DNA from: Erpobdella octoculata
Lineage: Eukaryota > Annelida > Clitellata > Hirudinida > Erpobdellidae
Assembly (NCBI GenBank): GCA_963978895.1
Contig: OZ022238.1
Coordinates: 6,363,150 to 6,427,149, forward strand
Reading direction: 5' to 3'
DNA: 64,000 nt
The notes below the pieces were generated by a model. That model worked only from the letters and a program-made list of their open reading frames with translations, had not been told where the DNA came from and searched no databases. Position numbers and translations under genes: made by a program. Shown piece by piece: positions 13,741 through 27,561 of this stretch; the stretch's first letter is position 1, and each line of letters begins with the position of its first letter.

Positions 13741-14192
13741 TAAAGCAAAGGCGTTTAATTTTTAAAATAATTTGTAGATCTACCACTGACAATAGATTTT
13801 AAATTTAATAAAACTGTTTAATTATTGCAATTTAAATCTACCTGAACATGCAAATTCAAAATGTTTCTTAAGTGTTTACAAGCTTAAAAAATGTTGAGGC
13901 GCTTACCTTAAGTGGATAGACACCTTTGTTTGTAACTGTATGGTAAATGGCAACAGGTGGTTGCAGCTGCATGGTAAATGACAACAGGTGGTTGCAGCTG
14001 TAGATATCGCGTTAGTATTTTTAATCGTTTATTCAAATTTATATGACATTTTTGTCATCCGAGCAGCATAGACAAAGTCACATTGCTGTAGCTATAAACC
14101 AGCGTTTGTGAAAGTGCTTGTTTCTCTTAAGAGCTTAAATTAGTATTTTTGTAGTCATTTTATTATTCAAAAACCCGTAAAAAATATACAAA
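13741..14192. other. Leader region of the broken methyltransferase copy
   Basis: Positions about 13970-14190 align with 11115-11337 upstream of the intact methyltransferase. A 30-base piece containing CAACAGGTGGTTGCAGCTG is tandemly doubled at 13949-14000. Confidence 0.7.
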
Positions 14193-14983
14193 TATGTCTG
14201 AAAAACAACTATGAGCTACCCGGAAATGTTGGTAAAATTTCGAAAAAGGAGAAATGAATTTCAAATGATGCAACCAATTATTTTTCAAATGGGTCAAACA
14301 ATCGAAGCATTCAAAGCTGCAGAATCTTGTCTCAGCTTAGGACCAGGAGTGGGAGAATATGATTTAGAGGTTATGAAAAGATGTCTACCAAATCTGAAGA
14401 CAATTGTGGCTGTGGAAAAAAATCCAAATTGTGCTGTTGGATTAAAAATAAACATCAATAAAGTTTTTAATGGGAAAGTTGATTACAAGATATTTATAGA
14501 AGATGAGGAAACATGGGATTCAAAAAATGTCTAATTTGACGTGGTAGTCGTATTCCACGTTTTGTATACCATTTACCCACGACTTAAAAAGTTTTTTGAA
14601 AATGTGTTTAATAATCTTTTGAAACAAAATGAACTGGTTGTCATACTGAATACGGCTAAAGGTAACGATAATGAACAGCCACACATGGCTTCTTTGCTAA
14701 ATATCTTTCGCTGTCTCAACGAATTTCAAGTAGATGCAGACGAAATAAAAGTAGAGCCAACTAAGGCTGGTAGAAAAGTGGTTTGGTCACCAAAGTTCAG
14801 ATGTAGCAACGACCTTCAAAAGTTTGATGATTATATTTTGAATTTTTTCAATGTTTTTCTAAAAAATCGGTGGATCAAAATATTTTGAAATCTGCCATCA
14901 AAACGGTTGTTCCAGACGGAAAAGGTTGTGACATTGATGAGTTATTTGTGGCTGATAAAAAAGTTGATAGTCACTTATTTTAA
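14193..14983 (+). pseudogene. HNMT-like methyltransferase pseudogene
   Basis: A tandem copy of 11338-12123 with three visible lesions. One A is lost six codons in, so the original ATG (14193) reads into TGA; a downstream ATG at 14211 restores the frame. A Lys codon has become TAA at 14532-14534. A single-base loss near 14868 shifts the frame before the last 38 or so codons, which otherwise continue to a TAA at 14981. Motif I is intact up to the nonsense codon. A short 107-residue product could be made from 14211, but it lacks half the fold. Confidence 0.9.
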
Positions 14984-15298
14984 AATTACGGATTAAATTA
15001 GGTAACTTAAAAATTTGGTCAGTAACGTATTTTATAATTGATTGACGGTTTTGTCTGCTCATTTATTTGTTTTCAATTGTTTACGGTTTTACAAATTATC
15101 CCATTGTATTTTTAAAATATTTCTTATATATTTCATTCTAATTCAAACGTTGCATAAATGGTGAACAATAAATCTTTAGTCAAGATTAACCAGCAGTCCT
15201 GCATCAAAAAACTAAAAAAGCTGCAGGTTTATCAAAGGACTTTTCAAATTTTTAATCTTAAATTAGTTTAGGACCGGCGATTTCTTAAAAGATTTTTT

Positions 15299-15371
15299 TT
15301 ACTAAATATTTTTGTTAGAGTTATTAATTAATTGTCATAACACGTTAATTGACTAAATCAAAGTGAACGTT
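15299..15371 (+). repeat. Right direct repeat bracketing the methyltransferase segment
   Basis: Matches 10472-10544. The sequence that follows (GATATCACCATCAGTACC) is the continuation seen in the uninterrupted paralogous copy at about 52720. Confidence 0.8.
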
Positions 15372-17077
15372 ATTCTTTTTAATTATTGATCAAATTTAAA
15401 ATCAGATATCACCATCAGTACCACCATAATCATCATCATCACTATCTTGATCTTCACTGTTGTTATCACCGCCATCGTAACCACCACAATCATTATCATC
15501 ATCATCACATCAAATTTGCTCATTGGGGAAAAACACACTTTTTAAGAATTAGCTTGAACTTGAAGAATGGTTCTTATACGTATGAAAATTTTGAATTTGA
15601 AAACATTTTTTAAAAGATAAAGCTTGTGGTTGTCTTTTCCCATCTTTTTTTTAGTGAAGAATATGATGCGTCGACATTGACTTTTCATACCTGCACTCTA
15701 GAATTTGCAAGAAGATCGCGACACATGGCCGGCTAACTTTCAACATTGTTTTTGTGTTCCGCGAGTTGTTTTTCAGGAAGTTGGTTATTCTTCCTGAGCA
15801 GTGAAGCATAAATATCCGATGCACTGCGTTGTGTATCGATCGTGTATGTCATCGTAGAAAAGTCAAGTCATTAACAATCTGCTTTTGTTGGGTTTTAAAA
15901 AACAATAATAAACAAGAATTATTTCAAAGATTTACAACCATCATACAGTGTTCTGAAACTTGAAATTTAAATTGCCAATATTTACAAACGTGGACAAAAA
16001 AAACTTTTTTGTCAATAAAATTTTAAGTTGAATTCACTTTTTAATAAAATAAACATTCATCAAATAATTCAACAATGTGAATTATCAATGAATCATCATA
16101 ATTATGATAACGTTTTCAAACGTTGGATTCAACGTTGCAGGTTTCTTTTAGTTAAAACATCAACATTTATAGCATTAAAAAACTACAAAAAATTTAAAAA
16201 TATTAATCAAAAAACCAAAAATATCGGTATCAAACGTATAAAATTATTTATTGAACAGAAGTTGAACTAATTTTATAACTGTTTCATAAAATTTATTATT
16301 CGATTCAAAGTAATTTTCAAAATATTTATTATATAACATCAAACAATCAATTTGTTCAAACGCTTTTTGTGTCATATAACTTTTGGTTTCTGAACCTAAA
16401 TTGTTTATTTTTTGTTGTCTTTGTATAGTTGCTGCATATATCTTAATTGAAATACATTGCTGGAATTAACGCAAATCCAGCAAAACATTGACATTTACAA
16501 AAATTACGTTTTGTATGCACTAAATTTCACAACCATGAATGCTATAATAGTGCTTGCATATATTTGTTACTTTCACGAACTTCACTGCCGTATAGCTCAT
16601 TATGGCTGTTTAAAACTGTTTAACTTTCATGGATAATTCCACCAACGTATCAGTTTTGTGAGCAAGATCAAATCTACTTGTTTCATATTAAATCTATTCA
16701 ACATTTACAACCATTTTCCTAAATTTTACCACTTTTGTAAATTTTTCTTTCAAGTTTGCAATACATTTTCTAAATGTTTTATAAGTTATTCAAAACCAAT
16801 ATTTAACATATTTTGACAAATAACAAAATTAAATTTAAATGTGAATAATTTTTTATTTTCCAAAACTTTACTTTGTTTCATCATTCAGTGGTTATCTTGC
16901 TTAATTTTTTAAAATTTTGGGAAATTAAAAAAAATTTATCAGGTTGATGTTTTGTCTTGATAATGTCTCGCTTGTCTTGGTCTTGAGCAAACAAACAATT
17001 ATCTTGTATCAATCTCGACTTGGCCAATAAAATCAATGTATCAGTTTTGCAAAAATGTCTTGGTCTATCTCTGTGAT
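15372..17077. other. Non-coding stretch, partly duplicated at 52690-53600
   Basis: 15400-15900 matches 52715-53470, including an ATC-rich tract and the phrase GAATATGATGCGTCGA. An 80-residue frame at 16028-16270 starts with TTG, has no recognised domain and low-complexity AT codon use, and is not called. No other gene seen. Confidence 0.55.
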
Positions 17078-17267
17078 CATCATCATCAACATGATGATCA
17101 ACATCAGCATCACCGTCACTATCACCATTACCATTATCATAACCATCCCCACCATTACTATTACCCTTACCACCGCCATCACCATAAACACCATCATCAT
17201 TATCATATTCATCATCATCATCATCATCTTCATCACCTTCACCATCACCAGCATCATCATAACCATT

Positions 17268-17306
<39 letters not shown>

Positions 17307-17378
17307 GTCGTCGTCGTCGTCATCATAATCATAATCATCATGATCATCATCATGAACATGATCATCATCATGAACATG

Positions 17379-17416
<38 letters not shown>

Positions 17417-17422
17417 TATCAT
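17078..17422 (+). repeat. (CAT/ATC)n trinucleotide tract
   Basis: About 345 bases of imperfect CAT repeat with CAC, CGT and GAT variants. Poly-His, poly-Ile and poly-Met frames across it are artefacts. Confidence 0.95.
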
Positions 17423-18386
17423 CTAGCTCATTATAAATGTCATCCTCGTCATCAGTTTAAAAAAAACACACTAGTAGTGAGCATACATTTAACTATTGAG
17501 AGAGAAAGAAGATATATTCGTAATATTAGGAAGTTCCAAAGTATACAAAATAGAGAGTAAAAAAATAAAAAATATTTAATCTGATAACAATTTAGTTAAA
17601 ATAAAAGTTTGACTGTTTTTCTTTTCATCAATCATGGACAAAATCATTTTTGAATGCAGATAACTTTCAACATTGTTTTGTTTTATTGTAATGCGTGAAT
17701 GATTAGCTTTTTAAGCGTTTCTTGTTCATGTTTTTGCACAGAGAAGCAGAGTTTTATTGATCAATAGTTTATATTTTATATTTGCTTTTGTTGAGTTTTA
17801 TAAATTGGAAATAAAGTTTTTGTTGTGATTTTGTTCACTTGGACCAAGATAATATTTTTAAAACGTTTTTCTAGCGCAGTATATTGTGTATATTTTAAAG
17901 TGTAATTATCATTTTTTAAGGTACCCAGAAAACGATGATATTCCAAGTTTCAGATAGGAATCGTACAGGGAAGTGGATCAAAAAGTGATAACAAACTTTG
18001 TCGTAAAATTCAACAGAAATGTGAAACTGAAGAGCAGCGCGTAACAAATCCAAGCAATAAACAAAAATTTTTCAATAACAAATTTCAATTTTTTAATTAA
18101 AATTGTTTGAATTTAAATTTTAATGAATTTAATTTTTTGCAAGTTGAAAAAAATTAAATATTTTACAAAAAACAAAAAAAAATTAAATATTTTACAAAAA
18201 TCACTAAAAAACGCTTTTGAAACTATCTTAAATAATGATTGATAATTGTTTTCGCCTCTGGCTTAATTTTAAGCTAAAAGTTTTAAAATTCTAAGTAATC
18301 TATCAGATGTTAAAAAATCAATTAAAAAATTTGACCACAGAGGAGTCAAGTTAAGTAAAGTATGTATAAACAAAACTCAAAAGTAG
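17423..18386. other. Non-coding stretch with diverged copies of the 1-644 repeat
   Basis: 17640-17760 resembles 250-340, and 18280-18380 resembles 90-200 (shared CAAGTTAAGTAAAG). No gene recognised. Confidence 0.5.
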
Positions 18387-18546
18387 AAAATAAAATCGTA
18401 CGTCAAATTGATCATCTTGTTGTTTGCCATGATAAGACTAGGGTGCTCAGTTTGAATTTAATGAACAGATCTGTATAACTTAGCGAGCACCCTAGTCTTA
18501 TCATGGCTAACAACAAGATGATCAATTTGACGTACGATTTTATTTT
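18387..18546. repeat. Long near-perfect hairpin, 62-bp arms
   Basis: Arms 18387-18448 and 18485-18546 are complementary with one mismatch that I can see. They are separated by a 36-base loop that itself contains the palindrome ACAGATCTGT. It could be a foldback MITE or a hairpin RNA precursor. No target duplication was identified. Confidence 0.9.
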
Positions 18547-18697
18547 TTCCTTTTTAGTGCAGAATAAGACTAGTTTTTAAAAGGTTTTTTTTTAATTATT
18601 TGTATTCTCTACTTTTTATTCTTTAAAATTTTTTAATTATCTTCCCAATTAAATAATTATATATATATATGTATAAATATATATATATATATATATT

Positions 18698-20149
<1,452 letters not shown>

Positions 20150-20395
20150 TCTACTTATCTCTCAGCAAGTATTCAGCGGGACCGCACTTCTTAAGGTCAT
20201 TTCTGATCTGCTTCGATCTTTTTCTAGTCTTCATTGGCTTTCCATACAGATGATCACAACGATTACAGTCATCCTGTGGCTTGACCGACCTTGTAGCCAA
20301 TTGGTCTCCTGTCTTACGTCAGATAAAGAGATCTATAATCTCCACTTTCATTTTTTGATTGCGGTGTTCTACAGGGATTTGTACTGAGCCCACTT
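20150..20395 (+). pseudogene. LINE reverse-transcriptase fragment (central part)
   Basis: One frame contains TALLKVISDLL, recalling the TALLKV..DLL segment that precedes the first catalytic Asp in CR1/L2 enzymes. In another frame DCGVLQGFVLSPLLALY matches the GVPQGSVLGPLLF block. The sequence between is collapsed, so this is a decayed, internally deleted copy. Confidence 0.6.
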
Positions 20396-21569
20396 CTTGC
20401 TCTATACAAACAAATAACGTTACAATGTGCAGGAAAAATAAACACAAACAATTTCTAAAATTATATTTAGCGCATTGAGCTGAACCATTGTTGAAACGGA
20501 ATAACTTTCTAAGATTTGCAGCTCTGAAATTCTCGGTATCTGACGCATTTCCATGGCTAACAGAGGTTTCAAATTAACGAAAAATAAATATTTAAATTAT
20601 TCGACTTTTAATTAACTGAAAACATAGAGCAAACATATAACAAAATCTTAGACACGTAATGATGAAAAAACAGCGATTAGTTTCTCTAATTAAATGTATT
20701 TAGAAAGAAAACTAGTTTTAAAATTATGAGAATCATAGTCATCGCCATCGTATTTGTTATCTTCATTGTCATCGCTGTCGTCATCATCATCATCATCTAG
20801 ATCATTATCATCGTCTTCCAATAAAAAAACTTGATTTTTAAATAAAATATATCCGAAGTTGGAATTTCTTTTTATGAAAAAAAAACCCTGCTAACGCAAG
20901 AACTAGTTATTGTTTATTAAAAACTCAAACAGTCTCACTTCACTATCAGTAAACACGCAATATGTTAACAATTTATTCAAACAATTTTTTGTCAATTGTT
21001 GGCGAATTTCTTGTAAACATTAGGATTCGCATTGCTTTTAAATCTAACATGTAACTATCTGAAGTTTTGTGTAAGCCATATCTGGAAATTGAATGATTTT
21101 TTTATAATAGTACATCAAGTGTTTTAAGATTTTAGGAAAAACACGATTGGTCAAAATGTTCATTCGTTTAAAACATTTCTACAACATACATCATTAAATA
21201 AATTGTTTTTTTTTCAGTAGTTTCATTGATAGCAAGTTTTTAGCTTTTAAATAAAATGCACTAACTTTCAACAATAAATAACTTTTAATTACTAGACTTG
21301 TTTTAACATTATGCTATGGCATCTTATCAGCATTCAAGGTAATTGGAAAATAAGAAATTTAGTCAAGCTTTTCAAAACTAAGTTTGAAACTAGAAAAAAA
21401 TATATTTAATACAAGAGAATATTTTATTAACCACTGTGCAAAAAACAAATCAGAAAACAAACAAAGCAAAAATAAAGTTTTTTTTAAAAACACACATTTA
21501 TATTTTTAATACATAAATAACAAACATATTAGCATAGATAATAAATAGTTCGACGAAAATATCATAAAT
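20396..21569. other. Non-coding stretch, diverged duplicate of channel-gene flanks
   Basis: 20400-20680 resembles 9260-9510 (shared GGTATCTGACGC phrase). 20930-21420 resembles 48700-49230. A short ATC-rich tract lies at 20745-20815. No gene seen. Confidence 0.55.
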
Positions 21570-22213
21570 AATTTTTGATTAAATTTTGTTCAATCGATCA
21601 GAAAATTTGATAGAATGCATTGTAAATCAGTTCGGAGGTATGTTTAAGCTTTTAAGTCTCTAGCTCATCGGAAAGTTAGTTTAAAATCGATTGCAAATTT
21701 TGACTACAGATCGACAGACAGAGAAGTCAAGTCAAGTTAAGTAAAAGTGTGTAAAAAGAATAAACGCACAAAAAACATGGAATTTGAAATAATTTTTTTT
21801 TCTAATCATAGACACGCATCATCGCAGAAAACTTGCAACATTTTATTGTTTTATTGTTACGCGTGAGTGATTTGTTTTCTAAGAGTTGTTTATTTTTAAT
21901 TTTGCATAGAAGAGCGTAGGTAACTTTCAAATAGCATTGTTTAGTAATTATTAGTTATTGAATCATCTTGTTTTTATTTTGTAAGTAAAAAAGGTTGTAA
22001 AAGCGGATAAGCAGTGACCCCAGCCCTAACCCTAACCCGGGATCACTGCATGTACGCTTTTCCAAAAAGGATTTTTGTTAGGTTTTATGTCAAAATCATA
22101 AAATGTTTCTGTTTACTTTAACCAATATAATACATTTACAATACGATTTTTTCCTAAAAACAGCAGAAACAAAGAATGAAAAATTTACTTTGATAAAAAA
22201 TGCAAACAAACTA
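21570..22213. repeat. Segmental repeat, near-identical to 1-644
   Basis: See the entry at 1-644. Here the repeat continues leftward into sequence related to 48700-49230 and ends at 22213, where unrelated sequence starts. Confidence 0.9.
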
Positions 22214-23255
22214 GTACCTAATCGGCAAATTTTTTAGATACCATCTGGTACCAATTAATTCAACAAAAACCTTAACTCTCAATCTCATTCGTTTTCATCA
22301 AATGTGCTGCCATCTTGTCCCGTTACGTATGAATTAAAACTTAAATATTTGAGCGGAAACGACGTTGAAGTTAATAATTTAATAATCGATGGTTAAAAGC
22401 AATGATAGAAAATTTATCATACATTTCGAAAACCTAAAAACATTTTTTAAATAAATTTATATTTCGATTTTTTACAAATTTTCAAGTCGACCCTACCCAA
22501 CCCAACCCACCTCAAGTTGAAAATTCTCGACCCAACCCACCCAACTCAATCCATGGGTCAACCCAACCCATGGACAGCTCTGATATAAATACTACACAAA
22601 ACATTTAAACAATAACATTTAAATGACTTTTTATGTAAAATGTTGTTAATAATTAAATCAATCAGTTTTAGCCATTAAAAATTGAATTTAAAAAAGGCGG
22701 GTTTTGCGGTTTTTACTGTTAATTCTCTAAGTCGCAACCATTTGTAACCGCAACCGCAAACTCCATTTTGAATTTATGATTTATTAACCCGCAACCGCGG
22801 TTTGGTACAGTTTGGTGCGGTTTTCAAACCCAAACTTTAAACCACTTAGGGCTCTAATATGTATGTTATAACCTCGTGTAACGTTATTAGGTAACATAAT
22901 GATGTATTATGGTATTTAAAAAATCCATCATTTTAACGGACAACGTCTAGTAAAAATATATATTTATAGACAAAAAAAACCATATCAGTTTAAAGATCAG
23001 TTTAATAATTTTTATCGTAAAAATTCTCTCGATAAAGGAACTAATTGCTCAATAACTATAAACAAAGTAAAAGCAAAATAGCGTCATAATAACAAAATAT
23101 TAATTACACAGTCTGTTATAATATTATTTGAAGAGACAAGACAGCAAAACAAATATTTCCTTGAATAACAAAAATATCAAATATGATCTTTTTTTGCTTG
23201 TATTGGCGGCATAATCTTGTAATTTTTGTAATCCTATGCTTGTAATCTTTGGCGC
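22214..23255. other. Intergenic stretch with MITE-like oligomeric motifs
   Basis: 22485-22585 contains clustered CCCAACCCAACCC motifs ending CCATGGACAGCTCTG. 22700-22860 contains GCGGTT/AACCGC motifs. Both textures are common in hAT-type MITEs, but no paired termini or target duplications were found. A CGTCTAGTA motif near 22950 relates to the dispersed repeat at 26740. Confidence 0.4.
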
Positions 23256-23263
23256 TATATAAG
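23256..23263 (+). promoter_or_regulatory. Putative TATA box of channel gene 2
   Basis: TATATAAG lies 123 bases upstream of the ATG in a locally GC-richer context (GGCGC). Confidence 0.45.
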
Positions 23264-23378
23264 AGCTACGTATCAGAGAAACGATCATTTGTAATTTGCT
23301 TCATTGAGGACATAGAGGAATAAAAATTTTCTTAGTTTTAATTTTTTATTAAAAAAATTGAAAACTATATACTAAACA

Positions 23379-24929
23379 ATGGATGGCGTTAAAAAAGAAT
23401 TTTTCAAATTTTGCAAAAACATTTTAATCCAAGGAGTGCCAAAAGTAATAACATCTGAAAAAATTGTTTTTAAAATTATGTGGCTGTGTGCTGCTATTGG
23501 ATGTTCAGGATTTCTTGTGTGGCAACTTACTAAGTTATTTCAAAGTTACAGTTCCTACCCATATGCAACATCTTATGGTGAATTATCAGCTCCAAATGTT
23601 TTTCCTTCTGTAACTCTGTGTGACCTCCAAGACAAATCGTATCAGATTATTTTCAGCGAGTATTTAAGAAGCGACGAATATTTACTTAAAATATCCAACA
23701 TCATAAATTCTTCAAACTCAAATGATTTAGAAAAATATCTTTATGTGCTAAACTTTTTTGATTATTGGTATTGGTTCTCTCTTCCCAAGTTCAATAAAAA
23801 CCTGGACAATTCAATTCCATTACTTGTTCAATATTTCACGGAGAGCTATCAACATTACTATCTTGAAGACGACAACTGCATTTTGTATAATAAGACCGTT
23901 TACCACCCATTCTACTACAATTGTTATTTATTTGAATTATCAAACAAGTGCAAAATACAAACGAAATCTCTGACTATGGTAATTTACACTAACTGCTTGT
24001 ACGAGCTTCGAGATCAAGAATCTGATTCATTGAATGCTGATGGGATCCTATCCATGCTATCAAGCCCGGGTGGATTTGCCAATGAATATCAAGGTGTTAA
24101 ACTAATAGATGGATCGAACTCAGTTGTAGAAATGACCATGGTTGTCAAACAAACTTTAGATAAGCCTTACACAACCGAAGGCTGTGAAGGCAACACATTT
24201 TTAGACGATGGAGCAAGCACGCCATACACTCAAAATTCTTGTAACGGTTATTGCATACAAAAATCAACTTTTGAAAAGTGTGGATGTGTCTATGCCGATA
24301 CGTTTGTTATTCCAGGTTTAAAAAACGTAAGTGTTTGTGCAGAGACTCTGCTGGCATCAAAAAAACATGAGATAGATAAAGAAACAGAAATCAACATGGC
24401 GAAAAAAACATTAAAAGAAATTGATTGTATAATTAAAATTTATCATCAAATGTTTCGTAAATGCGCACAAGCCTGTAAAAACCCATGCATTGAAACTAAA
24501 TATGACAGTGTCGTTCAAACTTTGCACGGTTGGCCTCGAATCTCTCTGCACAAACACTTCATTAAGACTTATGTTAAAGATTATCTCACTCCAGGTTCGA
24601 AACCTTTCAGTTATTTTAAAAATTATCTCGAAACAATCGAGAAATATGACAATGGCAACATCAGTATTCAAGAGTTAAATGAATTTTTCAAAACTGAAAA
24701 TAAAATTAGATCTAATTTTCTGCAAGTAAAGTTTACATTTAAAAATTCTAAACCATTTTCGATCACTGACTCTCCTGTTTATACTTGGGAAACAGTAGTT
24801 GGAACTGCTGGTGGAACTCTCAGTTTGTGGTTAGGAATGACCTTCATGACATTTGTAGAAGTTATTGAATTCGTTATGAATGTTATAACTGCAATGAAAG
24901 ATTGTATATTTTCTCGTAAATTAACTTGA
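23379..24929 (+). CDS. DEG/ENaC channel subunit, HyNaC-like (channel gene 2)
   Basis: A 516-residue single-exon frame. TM1 is at about 33-55, FPSVTLC at 75-81, and the extracellular domain carries the cysteine cluster at 269-302 and 362-370. TM2 is at about 470-500 with GTAGGTLSLWLGMTFMTFVEVIEF. The GxS filter reads G-M-T at 486-488. The N-terminal His-Gly motif is Gln-Gly. It is clearly homologous to the other two channel genes at both membrane segments and at the juxtamembrane stretch NKIRSNFLQVKF, but differs strongly at residues 85-210, the likely finger region. The C-terminal tail is short, ending SRKLT, without the RRLPVES tail of the others. The role is a subunit of a trimeric cation channel at the plasma membrane; gating is unknown but HyNaC relatives are peptide-gated. 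Confidence 0.95.
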   Translation: MDGVKKEFFKFCKNILIQGVPKVITSEKIVFKIMWLCAAIGCSGFLVWQLTKLFQSYSSYPYATSYGELSAPNVFPSVTLCDLQDKSYQIIFSEYLRSDEYLLKISNIINSSNSNDLEKYLYVLNFFDYWYWFSLPKFNKNLDNSIPLLVQYFTESYQHYYLEDDNCILYNKTVYHPFYYNCYLFELSNKCKIQTKSLTMVIYTNCLYELRDQESDSLNADGILSMLSSPGGFANEYQGVKLIDGSNSVVEMTMVVKQTLDKPYTTEGCEGNTFLDDGASTPYTQNSCNGYCIQKSTFEKCGCVYADTFVIPGLKNVSVCAETLLASKKHEIDKETEINMAKKTLKEIDCIIKIYHQMFRKCAQACKNPCIETKYDSVVQTLHGWPRISLHKHFIKTYVKDYLTPGSKPFSYFKNYLETIEKYDNGNISIQELNEFFKTENKIRSNFLQVKFTFKNSKPFSITDSPVYTWETVVGTAGGTLSLWLGMTFMTFVEVIEFVMNVITAMKDCIFSRKLT

Positions 24930-24930
24930 A

Positions 24931-24936
24931 AATAAA
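24931..24936 (+). terminator. Putative polyadenylation signal, channel gene 2
   Basis: AATAAA begins one base after the stop codon. Another occurs at 25021. Which is used is not evident. Confidence 0.3.
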
Positions 24937-24989
24937 AAACTACTATTTAATTGTTTTAAATCATCATGTTTGACAAAATTTTAATTCAT

Positions 24990-25937
24990 TTTGTGTAATT
25001 TTCCTAGTAAATATCAAATTAATAAATTTATTTTAAAGAACAATTTTTTGTGTCATGAACCTCCCATGTTGAGTAATTTGATGTCAACGTTAATTCAACC
25101 TTTTCTTTACGTTCTTGTTATTTCTAGCACGCCAGCAATAACAAACATCTTAAGAGTAAAGTTCGGCAGGCAACGGGGCCATAGGGTTTAAGGCCGCCGC
25201 GCATATGTGCAATATGTGCATATGCGTAGCCAGCTAAATGTACGTGGAGGGGCCTCATTACTTGCATGAGGGAGCCCTTGAAAGTTGTCAATACGTTTGA
25301 ATCTAACTTCTCCAGATACTCTAATTAAATTTTATATTATATTATTAAATTTACTGAAACAACAATGATCGGAATTATTTATATACCAGGTTTTTGTCGA
25401 CGGATCAAGTTCTATTAATATCAAAATTTAAATTTTTAGTTTTGAAAAACTTTAATTGTTGGAACTTCAAACAGCTCTATCTTTATAAACGGAGCGTCAT
25501 AGAGCGAAAAGAACCTAATTTTCGCGATCATCGAATTGAGTTTCATTATTTTTAGGTTTATAAGTTCATTTCAAGTTTTACCAACTTTGATTTGTCAAAA
25601 CTTTAGACCACTTTATCTCTTAAACAGAGCGTCCTTGAATAAAGAGGACCTCATTTTCGTGATCGTCTTCTCGAGTTTTATTAGCTACAATAGCTAAATA
25701 GTAAAGTTTTGACTAATTTGATTTTTCAAGATTTTAAACCGCAATATCTTCTTAGAACAAAAAGGACGTCATTTTCGTGATCGTCGTGTCAGGTTATGTT
25801 ACAATTATAAGTTATTTTCGAGTTTTGACAAATTTGAATTTTCAAAACTTTTTCTCACAAAAACCCCATTGACTCTCAAGGTTGTGTGAAAATTTTATTA
25901 TGATCGGATAAATGGTGTAGCCATGCATAAAAGTCAT
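24990..25937. other. Intergenic stretch with about three degenerate 120-140 bp tandem units
   Basis: The phrase CCTCATTTTCGTGATCGTC and variants recur at 25513, 25649 and 25767, each preceded by TATCT...GAGCGTC-like and AAAACTTT segments. This is a decayed tandem array. No gene recognised. Confidence 0.55.
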
Positions 25938-26195
25938 ACATACATACATACATACATACATACATACATACATACATACATACATACATACATACATACA
26001 TACATACATACATACATACATACATACATACATACATACATACATACATACATACATACATACATACATACATACATACATACATACATACATACATACA
26101 TAAATACATACATACATACATACATACATACATACATACATACATACATACATACATACATACATAAATACATACATACATACATACATACATAC
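25938..26195 (+). repeat. (CATA)n microsatellite
   Basis: About 258 bases of CATA with two CATAAATA interruptions. A second (CATA)n tract lies at 26625-26688. Confidence 0.97.
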
Positions 26196-26264
26196 ACACT
26201 CCCGCTCCCGGTCGTTATCCGTTCCCTGTCGCTTTCCCGCTCATTCTTTCTCTTTCAGTTGCCC

Positions 26265-26618
26265 CCCCCCCCTAGATCCAATTCTACATACACTTATTTT
26301 CACGTACGATCTCAACAACTACAAAGAACAATAACAACATTTTGAACAAACATTGTTGCTGTTTATTATTCCAACAAAATCAATCTACTTTGATTGTTGA
26401 AACGTGTTTTGACCTTACAAAGCGTTGATATTTTCAGTTGCAAGGGACACCACCGTCTGGTGACAACAAACATTTATATAAAGTTTTGCTTTTTGGGAGT
26501 TACGTCGTGAGCGGTATCCTGTGTATGCAGCTGACATCTGCTTCTCATTTATGTATCGGTCGTATGCACGTCGTACTACTAAATAACTCTAATATAAACA
26601 CTAATCAAAAACCATCTC
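26265..26618 (-). repeat. Left arm of a large inverted repeat (partner 29487-29822)
   Basis: About 350 bases are the reverse complement of 29487-29822 with high similarity, including the phrases CACGTACGATCTCAACAAC, GGACACCACCGTCTGGTGAC and GTTACGTCGTGAGCGGTA. The core belongs to the dispersed family also found near 19700, 36070, 37270, 39667, 40900 and 44255. Confidence 0.85.
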
Positions 26619-26739
26619 AAAATACATACATACGTACATACATACATACATACATACATACATACATACATACATACATACATACATGCATGAATATAAA
26701 GATTGGATGTTGATAACGTACTACAATAAATCAACATTC

Positions 26740-26935
26740 ATAATTTCATATATCTGTATGTATGTATGTTAACAATAACGCGGTGGTCAGCAGTCAGCAG
26801 TTGATAAAATTAGTTTGTGCAAGCAAATAAGAAAAGTTATTACGCACTTGTACACTGTCAGTTTTAAAATCAAAAAATAATATATGAAAATTAAAAAATT
26901 CCGTCATTTTGACGGGCTATTTCTAGTAAATTAAT
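26740..26935 (+). repeat. Dispersed repeat, direct copy near 30985-31180
   Basis: Both copies begin with CTGTATGTATGTT and run through GTCAGCAGTCAGCAG-like sequence to TGACGGGCTATTTCTAGTA. A shorter relative ends near 22950. The class is unknown. Confidence 0.6.
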
Positions 26936-27019
26936 ATTTCTTAAAAAGTTTGTTATAAAAGAAATTTAACGTTTATGCTAAATGTTTAGCTTTTTAGTCA
27001 TTTCGGAAATAATCTATAA

Positions 27020-27310
27020 TTTAATTACAAAATTTAGGTTAATCAGACAACACATATCCGACTACAAAACGATGAAGCTATTTAAAACACCACGATTTAG
27101 CAGAGCTAGTTTTGTATTTATAGTAACGGTCTGCAACCGATGTAACGAGCAATAAGCTCAACTACATCTAGTTGAGAAGCTGTCGCGGATGCTAAAAATA
27201 ACCGCGAGCCCGTATAAAGGCGGTGAAAGCCCGTCTTTAAACGAGCACAAGTTCACACAATGCTGTGAGCGCTAAGTAGGTCATTAGACCTCAATTTCAT
27301 GAAAAGAAAA
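27020..27310 (+). repeat. Dispersed repeat, diverged direct copy at 31560-31830
   Basis: Shared phrases include GAGCTAGTTTTGTAT, GCGAGCCCGTATAAA and ACCTCAATTTCAT. A TATA-like element in both copies could mean a regulatory or terminal-repeat origin. Together with the repeat at 26740 it forms a direct pair about 4.3 kb apart. Confidence 0.55.
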
Positions 27311-27561
27311 CTTTTTTTTATCAGAATTCCAGTTGTGGTGCAAATGATTATTTGTAACAAACTTTTTCACTTTACAATTTTTTGGTTTATTTGTTGAATA
27401 TTTGATTTTAATGGAATTTTGTGTTTGTAGTAGTACCTTGTTCTATTCTTTAAAATTAACAAAACATACGGGACAAGAATTAACAAGTTAATTCTTAACT
27501 CTCAAACATTTATTGCCATGCTTGATTTTAGATTTTACCAAGTAGATACGTTCACGACGAA

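Noticed and set aside
16028..16270. 80-residue reading frame
   Set aside because: TTG start, no domain, AT-driven composition and no flanking gene signals.
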